A stretch of DNA of 60,895 bases, taken from assembly GCF_007990755.1 (NCBI RefSeq), contig NZ_BJXA01000056.1:1-60895 (forward strand), in the 5' to 3' direction. The notes beneath the pieces were generated by a model, which was not told the DNA's origin, ran no database searches, and was given only the letters and a program-made list of their open reading frames with translations. Every line of letters starts with the position of its first letter. Within the stretch, counting starts at the first letter, position 1. Made by a program: the position numbers and the translations under genes. The stretch is from Nocardia ninae NBRC 108245 (lineage in GTDB: Bacteria > Actinomycetota > Actinomycetes > Mycobacteriales > Mycobacteriaceae). Below, piece after piece: positions 38,416 through 49,000 of the stretch.

Positions 38416-40053
38416 TCAGTGCACCACCGCCCTCTCGGCGCCGACGCCGGTGAGCGAGCGGACCTCCATCTCGGCGGCCTTGGCCGGGTTCTCGTCGGCC
38501 TTGCCGAGGAAGGTCCCGACGATGCCGAGCACGAAAGCCAGTGGGATGGACACGATTCCGGGGTTGGACAGCGGGAAGTAGTCGAAATCGAAGTTGGACA
38601 GCATCGAGGTCTTGGTGCCCGACACCGCGGGGGAGAACACGATCAGCACGATGGTGGAGATCAAGCCGCCGTACATGCTGAACAGTGCGCCGGTGGTGTT
38701 GAACCGCTTCCAGAACAGCGAGTACAGGATGGTCGGCAGGTTCGCCGCCGCGGCCACCGCGAACGCCAGCGCCACCAGGAACGCGATGTTCTGGCCGTTG
38801 GCGAGGATGCCGAGGCCGATCGCGAGCACGCCGATCACGACGGCCGTGATCCGGGAGACCCGCACCTGCTTGTCGTCATCGATCTTGCCCTTCTTGATGA
38901 CTCCGGCGTAGATGTCGTGCGCGAACGAGGTCGCCGCGGTGATGGTGAGGCCCGCGACCACCGCGAGGATGGTGGCGAACGCGACCGCGGAGATGATGCC
39001 GAGCAGGATCACGCCACCGAGTTCGAACGCCAGCAGCGGTGCCGCGGAGTTCTGCCCACCCGCCGCGGCCAGGATCCGGTCCGGGCCGACGATCGCGGCG
39101 GCACCGTAGCCGAGCACCAGGGTGAACAGGTAGAACGCGCCGATCAGACCGATTGCCCACACAACTGACCGGCGCGCCTCCTTCGCGGTCGGCACGGTGT
39201 AGAAGCGCATCAGCACGTGCGGGAGACCCGCGGTGCCGAGCACCAGCGCCAGACCGAGAGACAGGAAGTTGATCTTCGAGGTGGCGCTGCCGCCGTACTG
39301 CGCGCCGGGCGCGAGCACGTCACGGGCGGCCACACCCTTGTTCGTCGACTCGGACACGTGCTGCTGCGCCGAACCGAGAATGTCGGACAGGTTGAAGCCG
39401 AACTTGGCGAACACCATGACCGTCATCAGCCCGGCGCCGGCGATCAGCAGCACGGCCTTGATGATCTGCACCCAGGTGGTGCCCTTCATGCCGCCGACCA
39501 GCACATACACGATCATCAGCACGCCGACCACGGCGATCACGACGGCCTGGCCGGTCTTGTCGGAGATGTCGAGCAGCAGCGCGACCAGACCGCCGGCGCC
39601 TGCCATCTGCGCGAGCAGATAGAACAGCGACACCGCGAGGGTGGTCAACGCCGCGGCGGTGCGCACCGGACCCTGCTTGAGCCGGAAGCTCAGCACGTCG
39701 GCCATGGTGAATTTGCCGGTGTTCCTGAGCATTTCGGCGACCAGCAGCAGGGCGACGAGCCAGGCTACGAGAAACCCGATGGAGTAAAGGAAGCCGTCGT
39801 AGCCGTACACCGCGATGGCGCCCGCGATACCGAGAAAGCTTGCGGCGGAAAGGTAGTCGCCCGCGATGGCGATACCGTTCTGCGGTCCGGAGAAGCCGCG
39901 GCCGCCGGTGAAGAAGTCGGCGGCGGTGGCATTGCTGCGGCTGGCCCGGATGACGACGACCATGGTGATCGCGACGAAGACGCCGAAGATCGCGATATTG
40001 GCGACCGGGTTGCCGATGGTGGCAGCGGCCGCGTAGGTGCTGACGTGATTCAC
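38416..40053 (-). CDS. actP: Cation/acetate symporter ActP
   Basis: A sodium:solute symporter of 545 residues with about 13 membrane helices. Diagnostic motifs include GISGDYLSAASFLG-type AIAGDYLSAASFLGIAG near residue 60 and GLPHVLMRFYTVPTAKEARRSV near 300. Its GTG start overlaps the DUF485 stop by 4 nt (GTGA). The DUF485-actP pair and acs downstream match the acetate-uptake operon of other bacteria. Confidence 0.95.
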   Translation of the reverse strand: MNHVSTYAAAATIGNPVANIAIFGVFVAITMVVVIRASRSNATAADFFTGGRGFSGPQNGIAIAGDYLSAASFLGIAGAIAVYGYDGFLYSIGFLVAWLVALLLVAEMLRNTGKFTMADVLSFRLKQGPVRTAAALTTLAVSLFYLLAQMAGAGGLVALLLDISDKTGQAVVIAVVGVLMIVYVLVGGMKGTTWVQIIKAVLLIAGAGLMTVMVFAKFGFNLSDILGSAQQHVSESTNKGVAARDVLAPGAQYGGSATSKINFLSLGLALVLGTAGLPHVLMRFYTVPTAKEARRSVVWAIGLIGAFYLFTLVLGYGAAAIVGPDRILAAAGGQNSAAPLLAFELGGVILLGIISAVAFATILAVVAGLTITAATSFAHDIYAGVIKKGKIDDDKQVRVSRITAVVIGVLAIGLGILANGQNIAFLVALAFAVAAAANLPTILYSLFWKRFNTTGALFSMYGGLISTIVLIVFSPAVSGTKTSMLSNFDFDYFPLSNPGIVSIPLAFVLGIVGTFLGKADENPAKAAEMEVRSLTGVGAERAVVH

Positions 40054-40406
40054 GCGTGGCCCCCCTCGAGCTGGTTGCGGATGGCCGCCGCGCGCGGATC
40101 CAGTTCCCGGTTGGCGAACCGGACGTAGAGCGCGGTGATGGCGAAGGTGGAGACGAATTGCGCGAGGCCGAGCAGCAATCCGACGTTGATGTTGCCGAAG
40201 ACCTTCGTCGCCATGAAGTCGTGCGCGTAGGCGCCGAGCAGCACGTAGCTGAGGTACCACACCAGGAACAGGGCGGTCATCGGAAATACGAAGCGGCGCA
40301 GGCGGTTTCGTAACTCTTGAAAGTCCGGGCTGGCTTGTACTTCGACGAATTCGTCTGCACTCGGCGTGCGCCGGGGGGCGCTGCCGTCGAGTTCTGTACT
40401 TGTCAT
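40050..40406 (-). CDS. DUF485 small membrane protein (YjcH-like)
   Basis: A 118-residue membrane protein with two helices, of the DUF485 family that accompanies ActP symporters. RRFVFPMTALFLVWYLSYVLLGAYAHDFM is diagnostic. I prefer the ATG at 40406, which has AGGAC before it, over 40427. It overlaps actP by 4 nt. Function is unproven but co-occurrence with ActP is strict. Confidence 0.88.
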   Translation of the reverse strand: MTSTELDGSAPRRTPSADEFVEVQASPDFQELRNRLRRFVFPMTALFLVWYLSYVLLGAYAHDFMATKVFGNINVGLLLGLAQFVSTFAITALYVRFANRELDPRAAAIRNQLEGGHA

Positions 40407-40450
40407 GGTCGTCCTAGCTTGTGACATGGCTTACTTGTTCAGCACCGTAG

Positions 40451-40485
40451 CCAGGCCTTCGTGAGGAAAGAATGATGTGGCCTGG
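40451..40485 (-). terminator. Weak hairpin between mctC-like gene and DUF485
   Basis: 7-bp arms CCAGGCC (40451-40457) and GGCCTGG (40479-40485) with a 21-nt loop, downstream of the second symporter on the - strand. Confidence 0.4.
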
Positions 40486-40562
40486 GTCACTCCGGGAAGG
40501 CGGCCGATTGTGCGGTGAACGGTTGCTTCGATGCGACGAACGGTCGGACCCGGTGCGCCGGC

Positions 40563-42317
40563 TCAGTTCGAGCGCAGGCTGCGTTCGCGGTCGGCGCCCA
40601 TGCCGAGCCGCTCGGGGGCGTGCATGCGCACGAAGATGTGGCCGACCCGGCGCGGGCCCGGCCCTCGAGTCACCTTGCTGACCAGCATCATCGCCGCAAA
40701 CGCCAGCGGGACACTGATCGCCGCGGGATAGCCGAGCAGCGCGGCGGGCCAGCCGCCGGCCACCTCGTCGGACAGCCCGCCGGTCACCGAAACCACTGTC
40801 GCGCCACCGGCAGCCAGCCCACCGGCGATCAGCCCGGCCGCCGCACCCGCCGCGGTGAGGCCGCGCCACCAGATGCCGAGCACCAGCAGCGGGCACAGCG
40901 TCGAGGCTGCCACCGCGAACGCGAGACCGACCGTCCGCGACAGGTCCAGCGAGGCCACCGTGAGCGAAAGGGCAAGCGGCACAGCGCCTGCAACCACTGC
41001 GGCGGCCCGGAAGTCGCGGATTCGCCCGCGCAGCATGTCGGTACTGAGCACGCCCGCGATGCTCACCAGCAAGCCCGACGAGGTGGACAGGAACGCCGCG
41101 ATCGCACCTGCTGCGACCAGTGCGGCCAGCAATTGTCCTGGCAGCCCGGCGACGACCGAGCCCGGCAGCAGGACGACGGCGGCGTCGGAGGTGCCGGTGA
41201 TCAGCAGCTGTGGCACGTACAGTCGCGCGAAAACCCCTAACAGCACGGGGAATAGGTAGAACAGGCCGACGAGCCCGATCACCGCCAGCGCGGTCGCTCG
41301 CGCGGCCCGTCCGTCCGGATTGGTGTAGAAGCGCACCAGCACGTGCGGCAAGCCCATGGTGCCCAGGAAGGTCGCGATGATCAGCGAATAGACCTGGTAC
41401 GTCGGATGAGTGCCGCCGAAGCCGCCGCCCGGCTCCAGCCATTCGGCGCCGTTCGCGGGCGCACCGGCCACCACCGGCACCGCGGCTCCCGCCTCGAGCA
41501 TCAACTCGGTCCCTGCCGACAGTTTGTGCGCGCCAGGGGCCAGCAGCACCTGGCCACCCACCGGGTGGTCATCGAGTGTCCCGGTGATCGAAACCTGTTG
41601 TGGCGCAGCGACCTGCACCACCACGCCGGTGCGTACGTCGACCACCGTGCGCTCGGTGACCACCGGGGGAGCGGGTGCGCCGAGCTGCTGGTCCGCGGCG
41701 AAGAAATGACCGAGCAGCACCAGCGCCGGAATCGCCACGGCGGTCAACTTCAGCCAGTACTGGAACGCCTGCACCAGCGTGATCGACCGCATGCCGCCGC
41801 CCGCCACGTTCGCTATCACGATCGAGCCCACCGCCGCCGCGCCCACCCAGTCGGGCACGCCGAGCAGCGTATGCAAGGTCAACCCGGCGCCCTGGAACTG
41901 CGGAATCAGGTACACCGCGCACACGAGCACCACCACGATCGCCGCCAGTCTGCGCAGTCGGACCGAGCCCAAACGGAATTCGGCGAAGTCGGGCACCGTG
42001 TAGGCACCTGACCGCCGCAAGGGTGCTGCGACGAACAGCAGCAGCGAGAGGTATCCGGCGGTGAAGCCAACCGGGTACCACAGCGCGTCCGCCCCGTACT
42101 TCGCGATCAGCCCGGCAACGCCGAGAAACGAAGCGGCCGAGAGGTATTCACCGGAGATGGCCGCCGCGTTCCAGCCGGACCGGACGCTGCGGGAGGCGAC
42201 GAGGAAGTCGGAGGTGGTGCGCGCCAGGCGAACTCCGTAGGCGCCGATCGCGACGGTGGCGAGGGCGGCGAAGATCAGCGCCAGCATCGTCAGCACCGGC
42301 ACGGAGCCCGCCGTCAC
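40563..42317 (-). CDS. Second sodium:solute symporter, MctC-like monocarboxylate transporter
   Basis: A sodium:solute symporter (584 aa) distinct from ActP. ISGEYLSAASFLGVAGLIAKYG and GLPHVLVRFYTNPDGRAAR are shared motifs. An extra loop of about 100 residues near 220-320 (VDVRTGVVVQVAAPQQ, APGAHKLSAGTELML) lies on one side of the membrane. Corynebacterial MctC, which takes up acetate, pyruvate and propionate, has a similar layout (family knowledge). GTG 42317 is preferred because the upstream ATG lies within a palindromic repeat. It follows its own small membrane partner and a LytTR system. Confidence 0.85.
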   Translation of the reverse strand: MTAGSVPVLTMLALIFAALATVAIGAYGVRLARTTSDFLVASRSVRSGWNAAAISGEYLSAASFLGVAGLIAKYGADALWYPVGFTAGYLSLLLFVAAPLRRSGAYTVPDFAEFRLGSVRLRRLAAIVVVLVCAVYLIPQFQGAGLTLHTLLGVPDWVGAAAVGSIVIANVAGGGMRSITLVQAFQYWLKLTAVAIPALVLLGHFFAADQQLGAPAPPVVTERTVVDVRTGVVVQVAAPQQVSITGTLDDHPVGGQVLLAPGAHKLSAGTELMLEAGAAVPVVAGAPANGAEWLEPGGGFGGTHPTYQVYSLIIATFLGTMGLPHVLVRFYTNPDGRAARATALAVIGLVGLFYLFPVLLGVFARLYVPQLLITGTSDAAVVLLPGSVVAGLPGQLLAALVAAGAIAAFLSTSSGLLVSIAGVLSTDMLRGRIRDFRAAAVVAGAVPLALSLTVASLDLSRTVGLAFAVAASTLCPLLVLGIWWRGLTAAGAAAGLIAGGLAAGGATVVSVTGGLSDEVAGGWPAALLGYPAAISVPLAFAAMMLVSKVTRGPGPRRVGHIFVRMHAPERLGMGADRERSLRSN

Positions 42318-42355
42318 CGCACCCCCGCCCGATCGGCCCGGACTCGTGCCTGCCA

Positions 42356-42431
42356 AGCCGCACACCTTTTGATTTGGCGCACACGGATTCGCATGCGATT
42401 CGGTATGCGGGAAATCGAAAGGTGTGCGGCT
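42356..42431. repeat. 76-bp palindromic element, copy 2
   Basis: Same length as the copy at 12564-12639, with matching ends (AGCCGCACACC / GGTGTGCGGCT) and the shared core TGCGATTCGGT followed by GCGGGA. It lies between the small membrane protein gene and the mctC-like gene, both on the - strand. Confidence 0.8.
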
Positions 42432-42443
42432 CCGTCTGTCATG

Positions 42444-42803
42444 TCAGTCCTCGGCCAGATCGAGGAAGTCCTGTTCGTTGCGTTCGGCGAGGCGGACGTA
42501 CAACCGCCCGGCCAGGTACAGCAGCGGATAGACCGCGACGCCGAGCAGCAGCCACGGCAGGCGCATGCCGAACACCACGGTCGAGCCGATCGAGCCGATC
42601 CCGAAAAGGACAGGGAGCGCACACAATACGACAACGATGACCAAGCCGAGCCGCAGCGCGAGCCCGAGCTGAGCCCGGATCAGGCCGCCGATCAGCGCCT
42701 CGCCGATCTCGGTCTGCTCGACCACCTCCATCCGGGTGCGCACGCGTCGTGCCCCGCGACGTTCGGACAGCACAACGCGCTGCCGGGGTTGGGGTCCCGT
42801 CAT
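42444..42803 (-). CDS. Small membrane protein partner of the MctC-like symporter
   Basis: A 119-residue protein with two membrane helices (ALRLGLVIVVVLCALPVLFG and PWLLLGVAVYPLLYLAG) and acidic ends. It resembles DUF485-type symporter partners in size and position but is not clearly homologous. Its ATG overlaps the response-regulator TGA by 4 nt, so it belongs to the regulator-transporter operon. The 76-bp palindrome separates it from the symporter. Confidence 0.75.
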   Translation of the reverse strand: MTGPQPRQRVVLSERRGARRVRTRMEVVEQTEIGEALIGGLIRAQLGLALRLGLVIVVVLCALPVLFGIGSIGSTVVFGMRLPWLLLGVAVYPLLYLAGRLYVRLAERNEQDFLDLAED

Positions 42804-43597
42804 TGGCCGGTCCACTGCTGCCGGGGGCCGTGCACCAGACGCTGTTTCAGCTCACGCACCTGTCGACGGCTGACCGGCAGCTCTACCGCGCCGGCATTGC
42901 CGTCGGCGCGCAGGCAGACCACCGTCCCGGTGCCGACCGTGCGCAGGCCAGTCACCAGGCGCAACGCGACCAGGTAAGACCGGTGTACCCGCAGGAATCC
43001 CGCGTCCTGCCACCGGGACTCCAACGCGGACAACGGAATCCGCACCAGGTGCGAACCGGCGCTGGTGTGCAGGCGCGCGTAGTCGCCGTCCGCCTCCACC
43101 CAGCTGACGCTCGACCGGGGCACCAGCGTGGTCACGCCACCGAGCTCGACGGGGATGACCTCGCTCGGATCGGCCCTGGGTTCGTCGGCGACGGGTGCCG
43201 GTGTGCCGCGGGTGGCCGCGATCCGGCGCACCGCCTCGGCGAGCCGTTCCTCGCGCAACGGTTTGAGCAGGTAGTCGACGGCACCGAGATCGAAGGCGGC
43301 CACCGCTCGGTCGTCGTGCGCGGTCACGAAGACGACCGCGGGTGGATTCGCGAACTCCGACAGGATGCCGGCCAGCTCCATACCGTCCAGACCGGGCATG
43401 TTGATATCCAGGAACACCGCGTCGACCGCGTGTGCGCGCAACATCCGCAGCGCGGTGGTCGCGTCGGCCGCGTCGTGGATCTCGCCGACCCCGGGCTGGG
43501 CGCGCAACAGATACACCAGCTCGTCCAGAGCAGGCTTCTCGTCGTCGACGGCCAGCACGCGCAAGGTACCGGCCCCTTTATCAGTGGTCCGGGTCAC
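42800..43597 (-). CDS. LytTR-family response regulator
   Basis: A 265-residue response regulator. The receiver domain has phosphoacceptor Asp64 (AVFLDINMPGLDG), acidic pair VDDE and VFVTAHD. The C-terminal LytTR DNA-binding domain is at about 165-262 (WVEADGDYARLHT, FLRVHRSYLV). GTG 43597 is chosen because the receiver begins just after it; TACGAT lies 9 nt upstream. It stands between the histidine kinase and the MctC-like transporter, so the transporter is its likely target, as with pyruvate-sensing LytS/LytTR systems. Confidence 0.92.
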   Translation of the reverse strand: MTRTTDKGAGTLRVLAVDDEKPALDELVYLLRAQPGVGEIHDAADATTALRMLRAHAVDAVFLDINMPGLDGMELAGILSEFANPPAVVFVTAHDDRAVAAFDLGAVDYLLKPLREERLAEAVRRIAATRGTPAPVADEPRADPSEVIPVELGGVTTLVPRSSVSWVEADGDYARLHTSAGSHLVRIPLSALESRWQDAGFLRVHRSYLVALRLVTGLRTVGTGTVVCLRADGNAGAVELPVSRRQVRELKQRLVHGPRQQWTGQ

Positions 43598-43669
43598 AAC
43601 CGCTCCATCGTAAGCAATCGATCCCCGCGCCTCGCCCGAGTCCCCGCCGCACCTCGCGTACGTGCGCTC

Positions 43670-43762
43670 GAGTGGCACACCATGGTGCGGCCTTCTCGCT
43701 GTTTGCCGCAATCATGTGCCACTCACGACTCCAGGTCACTGCCATGGTGTGCCGCTCGCGAC
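43670..43762. repeat. Three related repeats in the kinase-regulator gap
   Basis: GAGTGGCACACCATGG (43670-43685) is inverted relative to CCATGGTGTGCCGCTC (43742-43757), with 15 of 16 positions complementary. GTGCCACTCACGAC (43716-43729) and GTGCCGCTCGCGAC (43749-43762) form a direct repeat 33 nt apart. The 324-bp gap holds no convincing gene. Confidence 0.6.
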
Positions 43763-43921
43763 GTCGGCTCGCTCGCAAGCGCCGTGTCACGCTGCGTCTT
43801 CGGTTCGCTCGCTGGCGAATGGTTGGGGATTCCACCTCGGTGGCGGGTGCCGGGCCGCGCTGTGTTTCCGGTTCGCGTCGCCGGGGGACGTCGCGTGACG
43901 CTGTGTCGTCGGTGCCCCGGG

Positions 43922-45121
43922 TCATGCTTGGATGCCCGCCCGGAACTTGGGCACGCGCAGGGACACCTTGGTACCCGCGCCGGGGGCGGTTTCGACAATG
44001 AGGCCGTAGTCATTACCGAAGGCGGCGCGCAGGCGGTCGTCGACGTTGGACAGGCCGACGTGTGCCGATTCGCCGGAACCCGCTGGACCGCTGCCGGTTT
44101 CGATGGCGTCGAGGGCGCCGGAGCGCAGCAGCTCGGGGTCCATGCCGACGCCGTCGTCCTCGACGCTGATCAGGCAGTCGGTGCCCGCGTCGGTCGCGGT
44201 GATGCTCACGGTGCCGCCGCGGGTGCCGCCCGCGAGGCCGTGCCGGACCGCGTTCTCCACCAGGGGTTGCAGGGCGAGGAAGGGCAGCACGACGCCGAGG
44301 ACCTCCGGTGCGATCTGCAAGCGCACGTCGAGCGCGTCGCCGAAGCGGGCGCGCTCGAGGGCGAGGTAGCGCTCGATATTGCGCAGTTCGTCGGCGAGCA
44401 CGGTGAATTCGCCTGCGGCGCGGAACGAGTAGCGGGTGAAGTCGGCGAATTCGAGGATCAGCTCGCGGGCTCGGTCCGGGTCGGTGCGCACGAACGAGGC
44501 GATGGTGTTGAGCGCGTTGTAGATGAAGTGCGGGCTGATCTGAGCCCGCAACGCGCGCACTTCGGCGCGATCCAGCCGGGCCCGGGAGGCGTCGAGTTCG
44601 GCCAATTCGAGCTGGCCGCAGGCATACCGGGCCACCTCGGCGACCGCGCCGAGCCAACCAGGCCCGGGTTGACCGGTGGTGACCACACCGATCGCCCCGG
44701 CTACACCCGTGCTGTCGATCAGCAGCGGTTGCGCGATGAGCGTGCGGCCCGCGTGCTCGCCGCTGCCGGGTCCGGCGACGAGCACCGGGCGTTCCCCGGC
44801 GACGGCGCGCTTGGCGGCATCGGTGAAGTGCTCGGCGAGTTCGGCATGCGGACCGTCCCAGGCGAGCAGCGTGCCGTCCGGGTCGGCCACGCCGAGCGCC
44901 TCGGCGCCGGTGAGCATCCGCAGGTGCGGCGCGGACTCCTGCGCCGACTGTTCGGTGAGCCCGCGCCGCAACGGAATCGCCGCGAGGGAGGCGGTGTGCA
45001 GCGCGGAATGCACCGCGCGCTCGGCGGGTGTGGTCACCACCCGGCGGGTTCGTGGCCAGATGACCAGCGCTCCGGCGATCAGCGCCGCCGAGACGACGAG
45101 GGCGACGACGGTGGTTGTCAT
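43922..45121 (-). CDS. LytS-type sensor histidine kinase
   Basis: A 399-residue kinase of the His_kinase/LytS group. It has one N-terminal membrane helix (about 5-22), a GAF-like sensor region (about 60-165) and the phospho-accepting His198 in the QISPHFIYNALNTI box. The ATPase has GVVLPFLALQPLVENAVRHGL and EDDGVGMDP. The single helix and absence of a multi-TM sensor suggest a cytoplasmic signal. It pairs with the LytTR regulator downstream. Confidence 0.92.
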   Translation of the reverse strand: MTTTVVALVVSAALIAGALVIWPRTRRVVTTPAERAVHSALHTASLAAIPLRRGLTEQSAQESAPHLRMLTGAEALGVADPDGTLLAWDGPHAELAEHFTDAAKRAVAGERPVLVAGPGSGEHAGRTLIAQPLLIDSTGVAGAIGVVTTGQPGPGWLGAVAEVARYACGQLELAELDASRARLDRAEVRALRAQISPHFIYNALNTIASFVRTDPDRARELILEFADFTRYSFRAAGEFTVLADELRNIERYLALERARFGDALDVRLQIAPEVLGVVLPFLALQPLVENAVRHGLAGGTRGGTVSITATDAGTDCLISVEDDGVGMDPELLRSGALDAIETGSGPAGSGESAHVGLSNVDDRLRAAFGNDYGLIVETAPGAGTKVSLRVPKFRAGIQA

Positions 45122-45204
45122 CGTGGCCCCGGAAACCGGCCCACCGGCAGCGCGTTCATCCGGTGATTATGGCGTCCGGAGGCTAGTGCAGGTCGGAGGT
45201 CGGC

Positions 45205-45654
45205 TCAACCCTCGTAGCGGTCGACCCGGAACTCGCCCGTGCCCGGCTCCGGAATGTGCGCCGCGCCGACGGTCAGCGTGGCGGTGAACTTGCCGATGCC
45301 CGGGCGGAACAACGCGGAACGGCCGCTGTTGCTCCAATATCCGGGGCCCTGTGCGGTCACGGTGAACGTGCCCGTCTCACCGGTGTCCACGTTGCGCCAG
45401 TTCAGCGTGAGCGGCAGGCTGCAACCGCCGACGCCGTACATGGTGGTCGCCACGGTGAAGCCCGCGTGCTCCGGGTAGGCGTTGCTGACGACCGAGGAGC
45501 TCACCTGCGCGACGCACAGCCCCTGCGTCAGCGAGTAGACACTCTCGAAAGGGTCGACGATCTGGGCTGCGGCCGGGGCCGCGGTGGCGACCAAGGCGGC
45601 TGCCGCGGCGGCGGGAACAGCGGGAATGGCGAACAGTGCGTTGAGCGACTTCAT
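45205..45654 (-). CDS. Small exported protein of unknown function
   Basis: A 149-residue protein with a signal peptide (about 1-30, ending AAPAAAQ). The mature domain of about 115 residues looks all-beta, with two cysteines (QGLCVAQ, GGCSLPL) probably bonded. Extra in-frame sequence upstream is not used because GAGG precedes the ATG at 45654. Similar small secreted proteins are common in Nocardia. It ends 84 nt from the kinase start. Confidence 0.75.
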   Translation of the reverse strand: MKSLNALFAIPAVPAAAAAALVATAAPAAAQIVDPFESVYSLTQGLCVAQVSSSVVSNAYPEHAGFTVATTMYGVGGCSLPLTLNWRNVDTGETGTFTVTAQGPGYWSNSGRSALFRPGIGKFTATLTVGAAHIPEPGTGEFRVDRYEG

Positions 45655-46010
45655 CAGTACCTCGATGGGTTGGCACACTCGTGTCTGTTGAATGTGCTGT
45701 GGCTGTGCCCGCTTTCGAGGGTGGTAACCGCGGGAGGTTGCCATCGATTCTGGGGGCAGCCGGGTTGCGTCCGAGCGCACTCGACTCCGATTGGATCGGG
45801 CCGAATTTCGCGTGTGCGGGAAACCTCGACCCGGCCCTGCTAGCGGAATTCGGACGCAAGTACCGTAGGTCGGCGAGACGCGCCGGTGATCTTTGCCACC
45901 GACACGCCGAACACCAACGATGGCGCCGCGCGCCTGTCCGAACCAGTCGGTGGGGACCCCTAGAATCGGTCCAGCCAACCCCCGTCGAGACCTTGGGAGG
46001 AAGGACCGTC
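45655..46010. other. Non-coding region before dnaE1
   Basis: 356 bp between a - strand exported protein gene and dnaE1. The dnaE1 frame runs open upstream, but homology begins only at 46011. TAGAAT (45961-45966) is a likely -10 for dnaE1, giving a 5' UTR of about 38 nt. Confidence 0.5.
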
Positions 46011-49000
46011 TTGGCCGCCTCGTCCGGATCGTTCGTTCACCTGCACAACCACACCGAGTACTCCATGCTCGATGGTGCGGCCAAAATTTCACCCCTGTTC
46101 GCGGAGGCGAAACGGCTGGGAATGAACGCGGTCGGGATGACCGACCACGGCAATATGTACGGCGCCTCCGAGTTCTACAACTCGGCGAAGAAGGCCGACA
46201 TCAAGCCGATCATCGGGATCGAGGCCTACATCGCGCCCGCCTCCCGGTTCGACACCAAGCGTGTGCTGTGGGGCGATCCGAGCCAGAAGGGCGACGACGT
46301 CTCCGGTTCCGGCGCCTATACGCACATGACCATGGTCGCCGAGAACGCGACGGGGTTGCGCAACCTGTTCAAGCTGTCGTCACTGGCGTCGCTGGAGGGT
46401 CAGCTCGGCAAGTGGGCACGGATGGACGAGGAGATCATCGCCCAGTACGCCGAGGGCATCATCGCGACCACCGGCTGCCCCTCGGGTGAGGTGCAGACCC
46501 GGTTGCGCCTCGGCCACGATCGCGAAGCGCTGGAGGCGGCGGCGAAGTGGCAGGAGATCTTCGGCAAGGAGAATTTCTTCCTGGAGATCATGGACCACGG
46601 GCTGTCCATCGAGCGCCGGGTCCGCGAGGGACTGCTGGAGATCGGTAAGAAGCTCGGCATCCCGCCGATCGCGACCAACGACTGCCACTACGTCACCAAG
46701 GATCAGTCGACCAATCACGAAGCGCTGCTGTGTATTCAGACCGGCAAGACGCTCAGCGACCCGACTCGGTTCAAGTTCGACGGTGACGGCTACTACCTGA
46801 AGTCCGCCGAGGAGATGCGGGAGCTGTGGGACTCGGAGGTGCCCGGCGCCTGCGACAACACCGTGGCCATCGGCGAGCGGGTGCAGTCCTACGACGACGT
46901 CTGGGAGTTCCGCGACCGGATGCCGGTGTTCCCGGTGCCCCAGGGCGAGGACCAGAATTCGTTCCTGCGCAAGGAAGTCGAGCGCGGACTCGCGCGCCGG
47001 TTCCCCGACGGGGTGCCCGACGAGTACTTCACCCGCGCCTACTTCGAGCTCGACGTCATCAAGCAGAAGGGGTTCCCCGCCTACTTCCTCGTCGTCGGTG
47101 ACCTCGTCTCGCACGCGAAAGAGGTGGGCATCCGGGTCGGCCCCGGCCGTGGTTCGGCGGCCGGTTCGCTGGTCGCCTACGCGTTGGGCATCACCAATAT
47201 CGACCCGATCCCGCACGGTCTGCTGTTCGAGCGGTTCCTGAACCCGGAGCGTCCGTCCGCGCCCGATATCGATATCGACTTCGACGATCGCCGCCGCGGT
47301 GAAATGGTCCGCTACGCCACCGAGAAGTGGGGCAGCGACCGGGTCGCCCAGGTGATCACCTTCGGCACCATCAAGACCAAAGCGGCGATCAAGGACTCGG
47401 CGCGAGTGCTGTTCGGTCAGCCGGGTTTCGCCATCGCCGACCAGATCTCGAAGGCGCTGCCGCCGCCGATCATGGCCAAGGACATCTCGGTGTCCGGCAT
47501 CATGGACCCGGACCACGAGCGGTACAAGGAAGCCGCCGAGGTCCGCGAACTCATCGGCAGCAACCCCGATGTCGCGAAGATCTACGAGACGGCCCGCGGA
47601 CTCGAAGGCCTGATCCGCAACGCGGGTGTGCACGCCTGCGCGGTGATCATGTCCTCGGAGCCGCTCACCGACACCATCCCGGTGTGGAAGCGGGCCCAGG
47701 ACGGCGCCATCATCACCGGCTGGGACTACCCGTCGTGTGAGGCCATCGGCCTGCTGAAGATGGACTTCCTCGGCCTGCGCAACCTCACCGTCATCGGTGA
47801 CGCGATGGAGAACATCAAGGCCAACCGCGGCATCGACCTCGACCTGGACACGCTGCCGCTGGACGACCCGGCCACCTACGAATTGCTGTCCCGCGGTGAC
47901 ACACTCGGCGTGTTCCAGCTCGACGGTGGCCCCATGCGCGACCTGCTGCGCCGCATGCAGCCGACCGGCTTCAACGACATCGTCGCGGTGCTCGCGCTGT
48001 ACCGCCCCGGCCCGATGGGCATGAACGCGCACAACGACTACGCCGATCGTAAGAACGGCCGTCAGCCGATCTCGCCGATCCACCCCGAGCTCGAGGAACC
48101 GTTGAAGGACATCCTCTCGGAGACCTACGGTCTGATCGTCTACCAAGAGCAGATCATGTTCATCGCGCAGAAGGTCGCCGGCTACTCGATGGGTAAGGCC
48201 GACGCGCTGCGTAAGGCCATGGGTAAGAAGAAGCTGGAGGTGCTGGAGGCCGAGTACAAGGGCTTCCACGCGGGTATGACCGCCAACGGCTTCTCCGAGG
48301 CCGCGGTGAAAGCGCTGTGGGACACCATCCTTCCGTTCGCCGGCTACGCGTTCAACAAGTCCCATGCCGCGGGCTACGGTCTCGTCTCGTTCTGGACCGC
48401 CTACCTCAAGGCCAACTATCCCGGCGAATACATGGCCGGGCTGCTCACCTCCGTCGGTGACGACAAGGACAAGGCCGCGGTCTACCTGTCGGACTGCCGC
48501 CGCCTCGGCATCACGGTGCTGCCGCCGGACGTCAACGAGTCCGAGTTGAACTTCGCCTCGGTGGGCAAGGACATCCGGTTCGGGTTGGGCGCGGTGCGCA
48601 ACGTCGGCGCCAACGTGGTGTCCTCGATCATCGCCGCCCGCAAGGAGAAGTCGAAGTTCACCGACTTCTCCGACTATCTGAACAAGATCGACGCGGTGGC
48701 CTGCACCAAGAAGGTCACCGAATCCCTCATCAAGGCAGGCGGATTCGACTCGCTCGGGCACCCGCGCAAGGGGCTGCTGCTGATCCACTCCGACGCCATC
48801 GACGCGGTGATGTCCACCAAGAAGGCGGAGGCGATCGGGCAGTTCGATCTGTTCGGCGGGGTGGACGCCGACGAGTCGGTGTCGTCGGTGTTCAACGTGA
48901 AGGTGCCCGACGACGAGTGGGAGTCCAAGCACAAGCTGGCGCTGGAACGCGAGATGCTGGGCCTCTATGTGTCCGGGCATCCGCTCAACGGCGTCGAGCA

